Below are positions 35,586 to 45,466 of a stretch of 64,000 nucleotides of DNA, one piece after another. Source of the DNA: Pseudomonas sp. BMS12 (GTDB lineage: Bacteria > Pseudomonadota > Gammaproteobacteria > Pseudomonadales > Pseudomonadaceae); contig NZ_LSOF01000007.1 of the NCBI RefSeq assembly GCF_001592875.1, positions 152,766 through 216,765 of the forward strand, given 5' to 3'. Positions within the stretch are counted from its first letter, which is position 1. Every line of letters starts with the position of its first letter. The position numbers and the translations under genes were made by a program. A model generated the notes under the pieces. It was not told where the DNA came from and searched no databases. It saw nothing but the letters and a program-made list of their open reading frames with translations.

Positions 35586-37421
35586 TCATGCTCGGTCGGC
35601 GCGGCAGACCTGGTTGCGCCCAGCGGCCTTGGCCGCGTACAGGGCCTGGTCCGCGGCATCGATCAACGCCTGCATGTGCAGCTCGCCCTGGGCATCGTGG
35701 CACGCCAGACCGACGCTGATCGTCAACTGCACCGGCGTACCCCGGTAGTGCAGCTGCAGCGCCGCCACCTCGGCGCGGATCTGCTCGGCTCGCGCCGCCC
35801 CTGCCTCGCAGGAGGCGCCGCTGAGCAGCAGGAAAAACTCCTCGCCACCATAGCGCGCCGCCAGATCGCCACTGCGCCGCGCGCTATGCCGCAGCACCTC
35901 GGCGACGGCCGCGATGCAGCGATCACCGAAGGGGTGGCCATAGGTATCGTTGATGCGCTTGAAGTGATCGATGTCGATCACCATCACCGCCAGCGGCTCG
36001 TTCTCCTGCTGCGCCAGCTGCTGATCGCAATGGCGGCGGTTGGCCAGCTGGGTCAAGGCATCGGTATTGCTCAGACGGGTCAGCTCGGCGTTGGCCTGGG
36101 CCAGTTCGCGGGTCGACTGCTGCAGCTCGGCGGTACGCGCCAGCACGCGGCGCTCCAGCTCTTCGTTGGCTCTGGCCTGCTCTTCCAGGAGCTGCTGCTG
36201 GCTGGCCAGGCGCGCCTCACGCTCGCCGATCAGGTCGCTCTGCGCCGAGATACGCGCCTTGCGCTCGCTGTTGATGCGTTCGGCCAGGGCCACCGAGAGC
36301 AGGACGAATTCGGCGAAGAAACCCAGCGTCTGGATACGCAGGGTCAGCGGGTTCACCGGCAAGGCACCCTGCAGGGCGGCTACATGCACCAGGGTGCAGA
36401 AGATCAGGAAGCCCCAGGCCACCGCGAACAGGGGCGCCGAGCGATTGCCGCGACGCCACAGGCTGATCGCGGTGGCCACGGCGACCACACAACTCAACAG
36501 CGCAACCAGATTGACGCCGATCCAGTACAGCCAGTGCGGGCGCAGCATCAGCAGCGCCAGGGCCAGCAGCCAGTAGCCCAGCAACAGGTTGTTGGCCCAC
36601 AGCACCCAGCCGCCGTAATGCGGAATGCGCAGGAAGCTGCGCACGAAGATGGTCGCCGCGAGGAAGCTCCAGATCGCCGAAACCCCGTAGATCATCGCCG
36701 CCGGCCGCCCCAGCTCGGGCCACAGGTAGAGGATGCCGAAACCGCTCAGGGCCAGTTCGTAAACCACCACGCCGAGCAGGTAAACGGTGTACCAGACATA
36801 GCTGCGGCTGCCGGTGAACAGAAACAGGCTGGCGTTGTACAGCAGCACGGCCAGCATCGCCCCGAAGAACAGCCCGAGCAGCATGCGCTGGGTCAGCTCC
36901 TGACGGTCGAAGGCCTCCACCGTCAGCAACTGCATGGGCGCCACCAGATTTTCCTCACTGTGCAGACGCAGGTAGACCCAGCGGGTTTGCTCGGGTGGCA
37001 GTTGCAGGGGAAAGGTCGGTTGACGCGTGGCTTGCGGCCAGGCGCTGAGCGGCAGGTGGTCGCCGGCCTGTAGCAGCGGCCCCCATTGGCCGGAGGCAGG
37101 GTCCAGGGTGCGCAGCTCGATCAGGTCGAGAATCGGCCACTCCACCAGCAGGCGCCAATCGCTGCGCGGCGAGCGGTTATGCAGTTGCATGCGTACCCAC
37201 ACCGCGCCTGGTTGGCGACCGAGGCTCAGCGAGGAACCCGGGACCGGTTGCCAGCCGGTTGCCTGGCTGGCGGCGGCGAAATCCAGCTCCTCGTCAGGCG
37301 TCAGGTATTCCAGCTGGGAGGCCAGACGCAGTGCAGAAAAGTCCTCGCGCAGCTCCAATGCAGCGGCGTTACCCAGACTGGGTAGCAGGCAGAACAGCAG
37401 GAAAAGCAGGCGGATTGGCAA
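35586..37421 (-). CDS. 7TMR-DISM sensor diguanylate cyclase
   Basis: 611 residues. A signal peptide (MPIRLLFLLFCLLPSLGNAA) is followed by a periplasmic 7TMR-DISMED2-type sensor domain (about 30-165), seven membrane helices (7TMR-DISM, about 180-370), a coiled coil (AERINSERKARISAQSDLIGE to about residue 440) and a GGDEF domain. Its active site is GGEEF at 525-529 and its inhibitory RxxD is RSGD at 516-519. Extracellular-signal-responsive c-di-GMP synthesis is predicted. The ligand may be a carbohydrate-like or other periplasmic molecule, unknown here. Confidence 0.92.
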   Translation of the reverse strand: MPIRLLFLLFCLLPSLGNAAALELREDFSALRLASQLEYLTPDEELDFAAASQATGWQPVPGSSLSLGRQPGAVWVRMQLHNRSPRSDWRLLVEWPILDLIELRTLDPASGQWGPLLQAGDHLPLSAWPQATRQPTFPLQLPPEQTRWVYLRLHSEENLVAPMQLLTVEAFDRQELTQRMLLGLFFGAMLAVLLYNASLFLFTGSRSYVWYTVYLLGVVVYELALSGFGILYLWPELGRPAAMIYGVSAIWSFLAATIFVRSFLRIPHYGGWVLWANNLLLGYWLLALALLMLRPHWLYWIGVNLVALLSCVVAVATAISLWRRGNRSAPLFAVAWGFLIFCTLVHVAALQGALPVNPLTLRIQTLGFFAEFVLLSVALAERINSERKARISAQSDLIGEREARLASQQQLLEEQARANEELERRVLARTAELQQSTRELAQANAELTRLSNTDALTQLANRRHCDQQLAQQENEPLAVMVIDIDHFKRINDTYGHPFGDRCIAAVAEVLRHSARRSGDLAARYGGEEFFLLLSGASCEAGAARAEQIRAEVAALQLHYRGTPVQLTISVGLACHDAQGELHMQALIDAADQALYAAKAAGRNQVCRADRA

Positions 37422-37494
37422 CTACGCTTCCCTCGACGCGGCAGTGTGCTAACCATCGCCGCAATCCGCACGACACGCAAGTCGACCGTAATGG

Positions 37495-38391
37495 CTATTC
37501 GCCACCCACGGCAAAATTGGGCAGGCTGTCGACCGGCTGAGCGAAATTGAAGGGGATCGACTCCAGCGCCAGGCCGACGTTGCGCTGCACCACGAAATGC
37601 AGGTGCGGGCCGGTGCTGTTGCCGGTATTGCCGGAGCGCGCGATAGGCGTACCGGCAGCCACGCGCTGACCTTCATGCACGCTCACCGAGCCGCGCATCA
37701 GGTGCAGGTAGACACCCATGGTGCCGTCGTCGTGCAGGATGCGCACATAGTTGCCGGAAGGGTTGTTGCCGCGCCCGCTCTGCCGGTTCTCGGTTTTCAC
37801 CACCATGCCGCTGCGCGAAGCGAGAATCGGCGTGCCCTCGGGCATGGCGATATCCATGGCGTAACGCCCCTTGGGGGTGAAGTGGCTGTACTTGCCATTG
37901 GCGCCCTGGGTCAGCTTGAACGGGCCGCCACGCCAGGGCAGCGGGTAGCGGTAGACCAGCGGCTGCAGGCGCGGGTCGCCCATGGCGTAGCGCAGGCGCG
38001 GCTTGTACTTCATCGGTTTGCCGGCGTCCTGTGGCGCCAGGGTGACCAGGCGGATCTTGCTGCGCGGTGGCAGCACCCAGCGGATGGGCTCATCCGGCGC
38101 ACCGGCGGCGTTGACCACCTTGTCCAGGCGCAGCTCGATTTCCACTGGCGCGTACAGATCGTTGCGCACCAGCAGGGTCTCGCCGGCGGCATGCTTCTTG
38201 GTTTCCAGCTTCACCAGATTGTCGAGCTTCTCGACCATGCGGTCGCGGAACACGAACACCTGCGCGCCAGGCACGGCCTGGTCGCTGTAGGTGACCGTGC
38301 CGTGCTTGTCGACATACTTGTAGATGGTCAGCGCATTGGCCTGGCCGCAGGCCAGCAACAGCGCGCAGAAAATGAATGAACGCCCTAGCAT
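37495..38391 (-). CDS. M23-family peptidoglycan peptidase with DUF4124-like N-terminus
   Basis: 298 residues. A signal peptide (MLGRSFIFCALLLACGQANA) is followed by a short DUF4124-like segment (IYKYVDKHGTVTYSDQAVPG) and a C-terminal LytM/M23 zinc-peptidase domain. The motif GPHLHFVVQ (HxH) is intact, with the first-metal region SHFTPKGRYAMDIAMPEGTP and an upstream His in VYLHLMRG. A D,D-endopeptidase acting on cell-wall cross-links is expected; the presence of the metal ligands suggests it is active. Downstream of the promoter region shared with the response-regulator gene. Confidence 0.9.
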   Translation of the reverse strand: MLGRSFIFCALLLACGQANALTIYKYVDKHGTVTYSDQAVPGAQVFVFRDRMVEKLDNLVKLETKKHAAGETLLVRNDLYAPVEIELRLDKVVNAAGAPDEPIRWVLPPRSKIRLVTLAPQDAGKPMKYKPRLRYAMGDPRLQPLVYRYPLPWRGGPFKLTQGANGKYSHFTPKGRYAMDIAMPEGTPILASRSGMVVKTENRQSGRGNNPSGNYVRILHDDGTMGVYLHLMRGSVSVHEGQRVAAGTPIARSGNTGNSTGPHLHFVVQRNVGLALESIPFNFAQPVDSLPNFAVGGE

Positions 38392-38629
38392 AACGTCTCG
38401 GATTTAATGGTTATTGGTATCCGGGACTGGCAAGACTAGCAGCGCCGGATAACGGTCGCGAGCCTCGGGGGCCTAGGCTGTGCGGCAATCGGCAGGCTTC
38501 GTCGGGGAAAGCGACGCTATCCGACGAAAGGCGCCTGCTTCTCGACCTGCTGAACCACGCCACAGCTCACGAGGAGCTTCACGCTTCCACAACTCGATCG
38601 GCGCTGGATTGGGCGTATTGCGACGCGCC

Positions 38630-38652
38630 CCGGGCGCCTGTCAGGCGCCCGG
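38630..38652 (-). terminator. Inverted repeat spanning the response-regulator stop
   Basis: CCGGGCGCCTG (38630-38640) pairs perfectly with CAGGCGCCCGG (38642-38652) around the central T at 38641. The stem contains the stop codon of the regulator gene and its last codons. No U-tract. Confidence 0.5.
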
Positions 38653-39552
38653 ACTGAAGTGCTTCTGCGCCGTACCACGGGCGATCAGGCGCGACAGGTA
38701 ATCAAGCTTCTGCGGATCTTTATCGACGAACTTGAAGGTCAGCTGCAGCCATTCGCTGTCCGGCTTGGGCTCCAGTGCCGCCACCGCATGCAGGTAGCCG
38801 TTGAGGCGTGCGGTTTCCGCCGCCTCGCCCTGCTCCAGATCGAGCACCGCGCTTTCCAGCACCTGCGGCAGCAACTCGGTGCGCTTGACCACCAGCAGCG
38901 CCTCCTTGAGGCTCAGCGCCTTGATCACGCAGGCCATGCTGCCACCCGGCAGGCGCAGCTGGCCCTGGCCACGTCCGCTGGGCGCGGCGGCCGCCTTGGC
39001 GGGCTTGGCCGCTTCCGGCTTGGCGAAAGCGGCAGCGGGGCTGGCGGCGGCTTTGGCCGCGGGCTTGATCACTTCGGCATTGCCACCGGTCAGCGCGGCC
39101 AGGGAGTCGTTGGCGAAGGCACCGGTGCTGAGCATCTTCGGCGGGGCGCTGGCGGTCAGGGCCTTGAGTTTGCCGGCACGGTGCAGCGCCTTCTTGACCT
39201 TGGTGACCAGCTGCTCGTTGGAAAAGGGCTTGCCGATGTAGTCGGAGACGCCGGCCTGGATGGCCTGCACCACGTTCTCCTTGTCACCACGGCTGGTGAC
39301 CATGATGAAGGGCGTGATCTTGTGCGCCTCCTCTCCACGGCACCAGGTGAGCAGTTCGAGACCGGACATTTCCGGCATCTCCCAGTCGCAGAGGATCAGG
39401 TCGACCGCCTGCCGACCCAACAGCTGCTGGGCCTTGCGCCCATTCACCGCTTCCTCGATCTGGATACCGGGAAAGTTGTCGCGCAGGCCCTTCTTCACCA
39501 GATCACGGATAAAGGTGGCGTCGTCCACCACCAGCACACTGACTTTGCTCAT
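38641..39552 (-). CDS. CheY-like response regulator with alanine-rich linker
   Basis: 303 residues. The receiver domain (1-125) carries phospho-acceptor Asp56 (DLILCDWEMP), acidic DD at 10-11 and Lys in YIGKPFSNEQL. The following 130-residue linker is Ala/Lys-rich (PAAKAAASPAAAFAKPEAAK). A C-terminal domain of unknown fold (about 210-303) contains MACVIKALSLKEALLVVKRTELLPQVLE. No DNA-binding or enzymatic output domain is seen. ATG 39552. Located between the M23 peptidase and phoU; a Pseudomonas-conserved orphan. Confidence 0.85.
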   Translation of the reverse strand: MSKVSVLVVDDATFIRDLVKKGLRDNFPGIQIEEAVNGRKAQQLLGRQAVDLILCDWEMPEMSGLELLTWCRGEEAHKITPFIMVTSRGDKENVVQAIQAGVSDYIGKPFSNEQLVTKVKKALHRAGKLKALTASAPPKMLSTGAFANDSLAALTGGNAEVIKPAAKAAASPAAAFAKPEAAKPAKAAAAPSGRGQGQLRLPGGSMACVIKALSLKEALLVVKRTELLPQVLESAVLDLEQGEAAETARLNGYLHAVAALEPKPDSEWLQLTFKFVDKDPQKLDYLSRLIARGTAQKHFSPGA

Positions 39553-39640
39553 CGACCACTCCCGGCAACAATGCCGACAAGCATAGTCCGGGGTGATGGC
39601 CCAAGGCCAACGCAAGGCACGCGAGAGGCGCCTTGCGCCC

Positions 39641-40369
39641 TTATTCGCTGCGGGTGCCCTGCACTTCTTCCTGCATGCGTGCCAGGCCCAGGTGACGCAC
39701 GTCGGTGCCGCGCACCAGGTAGATCACCAGTTCGGCGATGTTGCGTGCGTGGTCGCCGATACGCTCCAGCGAACGCAGCACCCAGATGATCGACAGCACG
39801 CGGCTGATCGCGCGCGGGTCTTCCATCATGTAGGTGACCAGCTCGCGCAGGGCGGTCTTGTACTCGCGGTCGACGGTCTTGTCGTACTGCGCCACGGACA
39901 GCGCCAGGTCGGCATCGAAACGGGCGAAGGCGTCCAGCGCCTGCTGCACCATCTTGCGCACCTGGTCGCCGATATGGCGGACCTCGACATAACCACGCGG
40001 CGCCTCGCCGGTTTCGCACAGCTCGATGGCGCGCTTGGCGATCTTGCTCGACTCGTCGCCGATGCGCTCCAGGTCGATTACCGACTTGGAGATGCTGATG
40101 ATCAGGCGCAGGTCGGAGGCGGCCGGCTGACGGCGGGCGAGGATACGTACGCACTCCTCGTCGATGTTGCGCTCCATCTGGTTGATCTGGTCGTCGATCT
40201 CGCGCACCTGCTGGGCCAGGCCGGAGTCGGCCTCGATCAGCGCGGTGACCGAATCGTTGACCTGCTTCTCGACCAGGCCGCCCATGGCCAGCAGGTGGCT
40301 GCGCACCTCCTCCAGCTCGGCGTTGAACTGCTGGGAGATGTGATGGGTGAGGCTGTCTTTGTTGATCAT
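39641..40369 (-). CDS. phoU: Phosphate signalling protein PhoU
   Basis: 242 residues, two tandem three-helix PhoU repeats. The metal-binding E/DxxxD motifs are visible in RIGDESSKIAKRA and RIGDHARNIAELV. Helps the Pst transporter keep PhoR inhibitory when phosphate is plentiful. Last gene in the pst transcription unit, 52 bp after pstB. Confidence 0.97.
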   Translation of the reverse strand: MINKDSLTHHISQQFNAELEEVRSHLLAMGGLVEKQVNDSVTALIEADSGLAQQVREIDDQINQMERNIDEECVRILARRQPAASDLRLIISISKSVIDLERIGDESSKIAKRAIELCETGEAPRGYVEVRHIGDQVRKMVQQALDAFARFDADLALSVAQYDKTVDREYKTALRELVTYMMEDPRAISRVLSIIWVLRSLERIGDHARNIAELVIYLVRGTDVRHLGLARMQEEVQGTRSE

Positions 40370-40421
40370 CGCGGAATCCTATGCAAACCGGTTTCGAGTT
40401 GATTGTTATGGCGACCCACCA

Positions 40422-41255
40422 TCAGCCGTAGCGGCCGGTGATGTAGTCTTCGGTTTGTTTTTTTGCCGGGTTGGTGAACAGCGTATCGGTATCACCGAAC
40501 TCGATCAGCTTGCCCATGTACATGAACGCGGTGTAATCGGAAACCCGCGCCGCCTGCTGCATGTTGTGGGTGACGATGACGATGGTGTACTTGCTCTTCA
40601 GCTCGTAGATCAGCTCTTCGACCTTGAGGGTGGAGATCGGGTCCAGCGCCGAGCAGGGTTCGTCGAGCAGCAGCACTTCCGGCTGCACGGCCACGGTACG
40701 GGCGATCACCAGACGCTGTTGCTGGCCACCGGACAGGCCGAGAGCCGAGTCGTGCAGACGGTCCTTCACTTCGTCCCACAACGCCGCGCTCTTCAGCGCC
40801 CACTCCACGGTCTCGTCGAGCACGCGCTTCTGGTTGATGCCCTGGATGCGCAGACCATACACCACGTTCTCGTAGATGCTCTTGGGGAAGGGGTTGGGCT
40901 TCTGGAACACCATGCCGACGCGACGACGCAGTTCGGCAACGTCCACGCCCTTCTTGTAGATGTCGTGGCCGTCGAGGCGGATCTCGCCGTCCACGCGGCA
41001 ACCGTCGACCAGATCGTTCATCCGGTTGAAGGTACGCAGCAGGGTCGACTTGCCGCAGCCGGAAGGGCCGATGAAGGCGGTCACGCGCTGCTTGGGGATG
41101 TTCATCGAGACGTCGAACAGCGCCTGCTTCTCGCCGTAGAACAGGTTGAGGCCCGGCACTTCCAGGGCGACGGTTTCTTCCGCCAGGTTGAGGCCCTGCT
41201 TCTGCCGGCCGAGGGCGGCCATGTCGATACCGTGGGTGTGTACTTCGTGCTGCAT
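40422..41255 (-). CDS. pstB: Phosphate ABC transporter ATP-binding protein PstB
   Basis: 277 residues. Walker A is [19 protein letters not shown], the signature is [17 protein letters not shown], Walker B is [12 protein letters not shown], and [21 protein letters not shown] contains the H-loop. This strongly matches PstB. It has an N-terminal 35-residue extension as in Pseudomonas. ATG 41255, downstream of pstA by 62 bp. Confidence 0.98.
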   Translation of the reverse strand: MQHEVHTHGIDMAALGRQKQGLNLAEETVALEVPGLNLFYGEKQALFDVSMNIPKQRVTAFIGPSGCGKSTLLRTFNRMNDLVDGCRVDGEIRLDGHDIYKKGVDVAELRRRVGMVFQKPNPFPKSIYENVVYGLRIQGINQKRVLDETVEWALKSAALWDEVKDRLHDSALGLSGGQQQRLVIARTVAVQPEVLLLDEPCSALDPISTLKVEELIYELKSKYTIVIVTHNMQQAARVSDYTAFMYMGKLIEFGDTDTLFTNPAKKQTEDYITGRYG

Positions 41256-41317
41256 GGGAGACTCCCTACGCTAACAATTCATTCATGCCGCCCGACGGGG
41301 CCGGGCGGCGCAAGTCA

Positions 41318-43000
41318 TCAGTGGTCCAGCGCCTTGTACTTCTCGCGCAGGTGGTTGCGGATGAACACCGCACTCATGTTCAGGCTGGCGATCACCAGCA
41401 CCAGCAACAGCGCCGTGGCGTACACCAGCGGCCGCGCGGCCTCGACGTTGGGGCTCTGGAAGCCGACGTCGTAGATGTGGAAGCCCAGGTGCATGATCTT
41501 CTGGTCCAGGTGCAGGTAGGGGTAGTTGGCGTCCAGCGGCAGGCTCGGCGCCAGCTTGACCACACCGACCAGCATCAGCGGCGCCACTTCGCCGGCGGCG
41601 CGAGCCACGGCGAGGATCATGCCGGTCATCATGGCCGGGCTGGCCATGGGCAGCACCACCTTCCACAGGGTCTCGGCCTTGGTCGCGCCGAGGGCCAGCG
41701 AGCCTTCGCGCAGGGCACGCGGAATGCGCGCCAGACCTTCCTCGGTGGAAACGATCACCACCGGCACGGCGAGTATCGCCAGGGTCAGCGAGGCCCACAT
41801 CAGGCCCGGTGTGCCGAAGGTCGGCGCCGGGGCGGACTCGGGGAAGAACAGGCGATCCAGCGAACCACCCAGCACGTAGACGAAGAAGCCCAGACCGAAT
41901 ACGCCGTAGACGATCGACGGCACGCCGGCCAGGTTGTTCACCGCGATGCGGATGGTGCGGGTCAGCGGCCCTTGTTTGGCGTACTCACGCAGGTAGATGG
42001 CCGCCAGCACGCCGAACGGGGTGACGATCACTGCCATGATCAGGGTCATCATAACGGTGCCGAAGATGGCCGGGAACACGCCGCCCTCGGTGTTGGCCTC
42101 ACGCGGGTCGTCGCTGACGAATTCCCACAGCTTGGCGAAGTAGAAGCCGAGCTTGCCGAACAGGCTCATGGCGTTGGGCTGGTAGGCACGGACGATCTTG
42201 CTCAGCGCCATCTGCTGTTCGCGGCCATCGGCGGTGCGCACGGTCAGGGTATCGCGACCAGCCTCGGTGTTGAGCTCGACCAGCTGCTTCTCCAGCACCT
42301 GGTACTGGGCATCCAGCTCGGCACGGCGGGCATCCAGGTCGGCCTGGGCGGCGGCGTCCAGCCCACCCTTGAGCTCCAGCTTGCGGGTGTCCAGGCGCAG
42401 GCGCTCCAGCCCATGGTTGATCGCGCTGATGTCCTTCTTCTGCAGGTGCTCGAGCTGCTCATACAGCTCGCCACTGCGCTGCAGGCGCTGCTGCAACTCG
42501 GCCCAGGCGGCATCGCCCTCGGCCACGACCTGGCCATTCTCGCGAACATCCACCAGGTAGCCGTAGAAGTTGCCCCACTCGCGACGCTCCATCGCCACCA
42601 TGTTGCTCGGCTTGTGCGAATCGCTCAGCCACTCGGCCACCACCCAGCTGAAGTCGGCGCCGTAAACCTCACGGTTACCCACCTTGAGCAGCTCGCGGGT
42701 CATGAACTCGCCACCCTTGACGTCCACCGGCAGGCCGGCGGCGGCCAGACGTGCACGCGGCACTTCCTCGGCCTGTACCAGCTCGCCGGCCACCACGCGG
42801 GCAGCCTCGCCGGGCACCTGGTAGCGGGCCTCGACGATATCCGCCGGCCAGAAGTGGGCGAGACCACGCACGGCGATGACCCCCAGCAGGCTGACGGTCA
42901 TGATCACTGCCAGGGACACGCCACCACCGGTCATCCAGACCCAGGGGGCGCCGCTCTTGAACCAGGCCTTGAAGTTTTGCTCTTTGGTTTTCACGGACAT
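41318..43000 (-). CDS. pstA: Phosphate ABC transporter permease PstA (large form)
   Basis: 560 residues, about twice the E. coli PstA because of a 250-residue extracytoplasmic region between the first membrane helix (WVWMTGGGVSLAVIMTVSLLGVIAVRG) and the permease core. That region holds a long helical segment (about 155-230, LEHLQKKDISAINHGLERLRL) that may be coiled-coil. The core (about 320-560) carries the EAA loop region AREGSLALGATKAETLWKVVLP. This extended form is usual in Pseudomonas. ATG 43000; the stop of the next gene upstream (pstC) is 15 bp away. Confidence 0.96.
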   Translation of the reverse strand: MSVKTKEQNFKAWFKSGAPWVWMTGGGVSLAVIMTVSLLGVIAVRGLAHFWPADIVEARYQVPGEAARVVAGELVQAEEVPRARLAAAGLPVDVKGGEFMTRELLKVGNREVYGADFSWVVAEWLSDSHKPSNMVAMERREWGNFYGYLVDVRENGQVVAEGDAAWAELQQRLQRSGELYEQLEHLQKKDISAINHGLERLRLDTRKLELKGGLDAAAQADLDARRAELDAQYQVLEKQLVELNTEAGRDTLTVRTADGREQQMALSKIVRAYQPNAMSLFGKLGFYFAKLWEFVSDDPREANTEGGVFPAIFGTVMMTLIMAVIVTPFGVLAAIYLREYAKQGPLTRTIRIAVNNLAGVPSIVYGVFGLGFFVYVLGGSLDRLFFPESAPAPTFGTPGLMWASLTLAILAVPVVIVSTEEGLARIPRALREGSLALGATKAETLWKVVLPMASPAMMTGMILAVARAAGEVAPLMLVGVVKLAPSLPLDANYPYLHLDQKIMHLGFHIYDVGFQSPNVEAARPLVYATALLLVLVIASLNMSAVFIRNHLREKYKALDH

Positions 43001-43015
43001 CTACCTTCCCAGTTC

Positions 43016-45298
43016 TCAGAGCGACGCATATTTCTTGCGCAGGCGGGTACGGATGATTTCCGCCAGGGTGTTCATCACGAAGGTGAAGGACAACAGCACC
43101 AGTGCGGAGAGGAACAGCACGCGGTAGTGGCTGCTACCCACCTCGGACTCCGGCATCTCCACCGCCACGTTGGCGGCCAGGGTGCGCAGACCCTCGAAGA
43201 TGTTGAACTCCATTACCGGGGTGTTGCCGGTGGCCATCAGCACGATCATGGTCTCGCCGACCGCACGGCCGAGGCCGATCATCAGCGCCGAGAAGATGCC
43301 GGGGCTGGCGGTGAGGATGACCACCCGGGTCATGGTCTGCCAGGGCGTGGCGCCGAGAGCCAGAGAGCCCTGGGTCAGGCTCTTGGGCACGCTGAATACG
43401 GCGTCTTCGGCGATCGAGAAGATGTTCGGGATCACCGCGAAGCCCATGGCCAGACCGACCACCAGGGCGTTGCGCTGGTCGAACGGGATGCCCAGGTCAT
43501 TGCTGATCCACAGGCGCATGTCGCCGCCGAAGAACCAGTTTTCCAGGTGACCACTCATGCTCAGGGAGAAGGCGCCGACCAGCAGGATCACCGGGATCAG
43601 CAGCGCCGCCTCCCAGCCATCCGGCACCAGCAGGCGCACGCGCTCCGGCAGGCGGCTCCAGCCATAGGCCGTCGCCAGCACGCCAATCGGCATGAGCAAC
43701 AGCAGGCTGAAGATGCCCGGCAGGTGGCCCTCCACATAGGGCGCCAGGAACAGGCCGGCGAAGAAGCCGAGGATCACCGTCGGCAGCGCCTCCATCAGCT
43801 CGATCACCGGCTTGACCTTGCGGCGCATCGCCGGGGCCATGAAGTAGGCGGTGTAGATGGCCGCGCAGATGGCCAGCGGAGCGGCCAGCAGCATGGCGTA
43901 GAAGGCGGCCTTGAGGGTGCCGAAGGTCAGCGGCGAGAGGCTCAGCTTGGGCTCGAAGTCGGAGTTGGCCGACGTCGACTGCCAGACGTACTTGGGCTCG
44001 TCGTAGTTCTCGTACCAGACCTTGCCCCACAGCGCGCTCCAGGACACCTCGGGGTGCGGGTTGTCGACCACGAAGCGCTGCAGGCCGTTCTTCGACTCGA
44101 CCAGGATGCGGTTGGCGCGCGGCGACATGGCCGCGACGGTGCTGCCCTCGGCAACCTGCTCGGTGAGCAGCGTACGGTGTGCGGTGCTGTGGTACAGGCC
44201 CAGGCGGCCGCTGCTATCGAGGGCGATGAAGCCCTTGCGCCGCTCTTCCGGCACGATCTGGGTAATGGCTGCACTGCCCAGCTGGAAGTCACGGATGCGG
44301 GTCAGCGCCGACTTGCCGTCGGCATCGCGAACCATGAACCATTGGGTGATGCCGCCCTGGCTGTCGCCGACCATCAGCGAGATGCCGCCGAGCAGCGGGC
44401 TCACCGCAGTCACCTCGTTTTCGCCACTCAGCAGCTTGTAGCGACCATTGAGGCTCTTGCTGCGCAGGTCGAACACGTCAGCGGTGGCCTTGCCGTTGAA
44501 CACGAACAGCCACTGCTGGCGCGGGTCGATGCTCAACGCCTTGATCGGTTCGGCGATCTGCGGCAGGGCGAGGCGTGCCTCACTGAGGGTCGTCTCGCCG
44601 GTGAGCATGTTCTCTTCACGGGCGATCGACAGCACCTGCAACTCGCTGCCGGTGCTGCCACTGAGCATCACACTGCCGCTGTTCTGGCTGATCGCCACAT
44701 GCTCCAGCGGGCGCCCCTGCTCGTCGAGCGTGATCGGCTCCTCGCCGAGGGGATAGCTGACCCCGGGCGTGATGGTCTTGACGTTGTTCGGGTAGCTGAC
44801 CTTGTAGTCGAGCTCGAATACCAGGACCTGACCGTTGGACAGGCCAAGGGCCGTACGGCGGCTGCCGGGCTGGTCCTGGCCGATGGAGGCAATGCCGACA
44901 CCCGCCGGTAGCGGCAGCTGAGTCTGATTCAGCGCGTTGCCGTCCTTGAGCGTGAAGAACTGCACCAGGCCGTCGCGGTTGAGGCGCATGGCGACCTTGT
45001 CCTGCTCCTCCAGGCCCAGCAACAGGGCCTCGCCCTGGCTGCTCAGCCAGGCAGGCTGCTGCAGCTTGCGCGCCTCGAGGTCGGCGCCGGAGAAGATCGG
45101 CATGACCACATAGGCCAGGTAGAAGAAGATCAGGGTGATGGCACCCAGTACCGCAAGACCACCGATGGACACGTACCAGCGCGTCAATCGGTCCTTCAGC
45201 GCACGAATGCGCCGCTTGCGTTGCAGAGCCGGGGTATTGAAATCCAGGCGGTGGCTATTCGCGGAAGCGCTCATGCTGTTGTTGGCCAAGTCGTTCAT
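43016..45298 (-). CDS. pstC: Phosphate ABC transporter permease PstC (large form)
   Basis: 760 residues. A first membrane helix (about 40-70, WYVSIGGLAVLGAITLIFFYLAYVVMPIF) leads into a large extracytoplasmic domain (about 75-440) with WD40-like repeat character (e.g. RRTALGLSNGQVLVFELDYKV). The PstC permease core lies at the C-terminus, with the EAA loop SLTQGSLALGATPWQTMTRVVILTASPG. A typical Pseudomonas extended PstC. It has its own Pho box upstream at 45361, so it can be transcribed independently of pstS. Confidence 0.96.
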   Translation of the reverse strand: MNDLANNSMSASANSHRLDFNTPALQRKRRIRALKDRLTRWYVSIGGLAVLGAITLIFFYLAYVVMPIFSGADLEARKLQQPAWLSSQGEALLLGLEEQDKVAMRLNRDGLVQFFTLKDGNALNQTQLPLPAGVGIASIGQDQPGSRRTALGLSNGQVLVFELDYKVSYPNNVKTITPGVSYPLGEEPITLDEQGRPLEHVAISQNSGSVMLSGSTGSELQVLSIAREENMLTGETTLSEARLALPQIAEPIKALSIDPRQQWLFVFNGKATADVFDLRSKSLNGRYKLLSGENEVTAVSPLLGGISLMVGDSQGGITQWFMVRDADGKSALTRIRDFQLGSAAITQIVPEERRKGFIALDSSGRLGLYHSTAHRTLLTEQVAEGSTVAAMSPRANRILVESKNGLQRFVVDNPHPEVSWSALWGKVWYENYDEPKYVWQSTSANSDFEPKLSLSPLTFGTLKAAFYAMLLAAPLAICAAIYTAYFMAPAMRRKVKPVIELMEALPTVILGFFAGLFLAPYVEGHLPGIFSLLLLMPIGVLATAYGWSRLPERVRLLVPDGWEAALLIPVILLVGAFSLSMSGHLENWFFGGDMRLWISNDLGIPFDQRNALVVGLAMGFAVIPNIFSIAEDAVFSVPKSLTQGSLALGATPWQTMTRVVILTASPGIFSALMIGLGRAVGETMIVLMATGNTPVMEFNIFEGLRTLAANVAVEMPESEVGSSHYRVLFLSALVLLSFTFVMNTLAEIIRTRLRKKYASL

Positions 45299-45360
45299 GA
45301 GGAAATCTCAGGCGCGGATGGACCGCTGAAAGTACAGGGCCCTCAATCTATCCACCTTGT

Positions 45361-45378
45361 GTGACAGAAAGATTACAG
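45361..45378 (-). promoter_or_regulatory. Pho box upstream of pstC
   Basis: On the minus strand CTGTAAT CTTT CTGTCAC, two near-consensus PhoB half-sites with 4 bp spacing, 62 bp before the pstC start. The best-matching box in the window. Confidence 0.88.
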
Positions 45379-45394
45379 CCGAGTGACGTGACAA

Positions 45395-45452
45395 CGCCCG
45401 CGACTCGACAGAGTAGCGGGCGCAGACAGAACACGCCGGGTCAGGCCCGGCG
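45395..45452 (-). terminator. Two hairpins after pstS
   Basis: CGCCCGC...GCGGGCG (about 45395-45422) and CGCCGGG...CCCGGCG (45434-45452), between the pstS stop and the pstC promoter; they likely end most pstS transcripts and stabilise their 3' ends. Confidence 0.6.
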
Positions 45453-45466
45453 CGGCCTCGGATCGC

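Noticed and set aside
41285..44911. 1208-codon open frame on the plus strand
   Set aside because: It is the antisense of pstA and pstC, in high-GC DNA where reverse frames stay open; the translation is Gln/His/Arg-rich and lacks domains, whereas the minus strand encodes clear transporter subunits.
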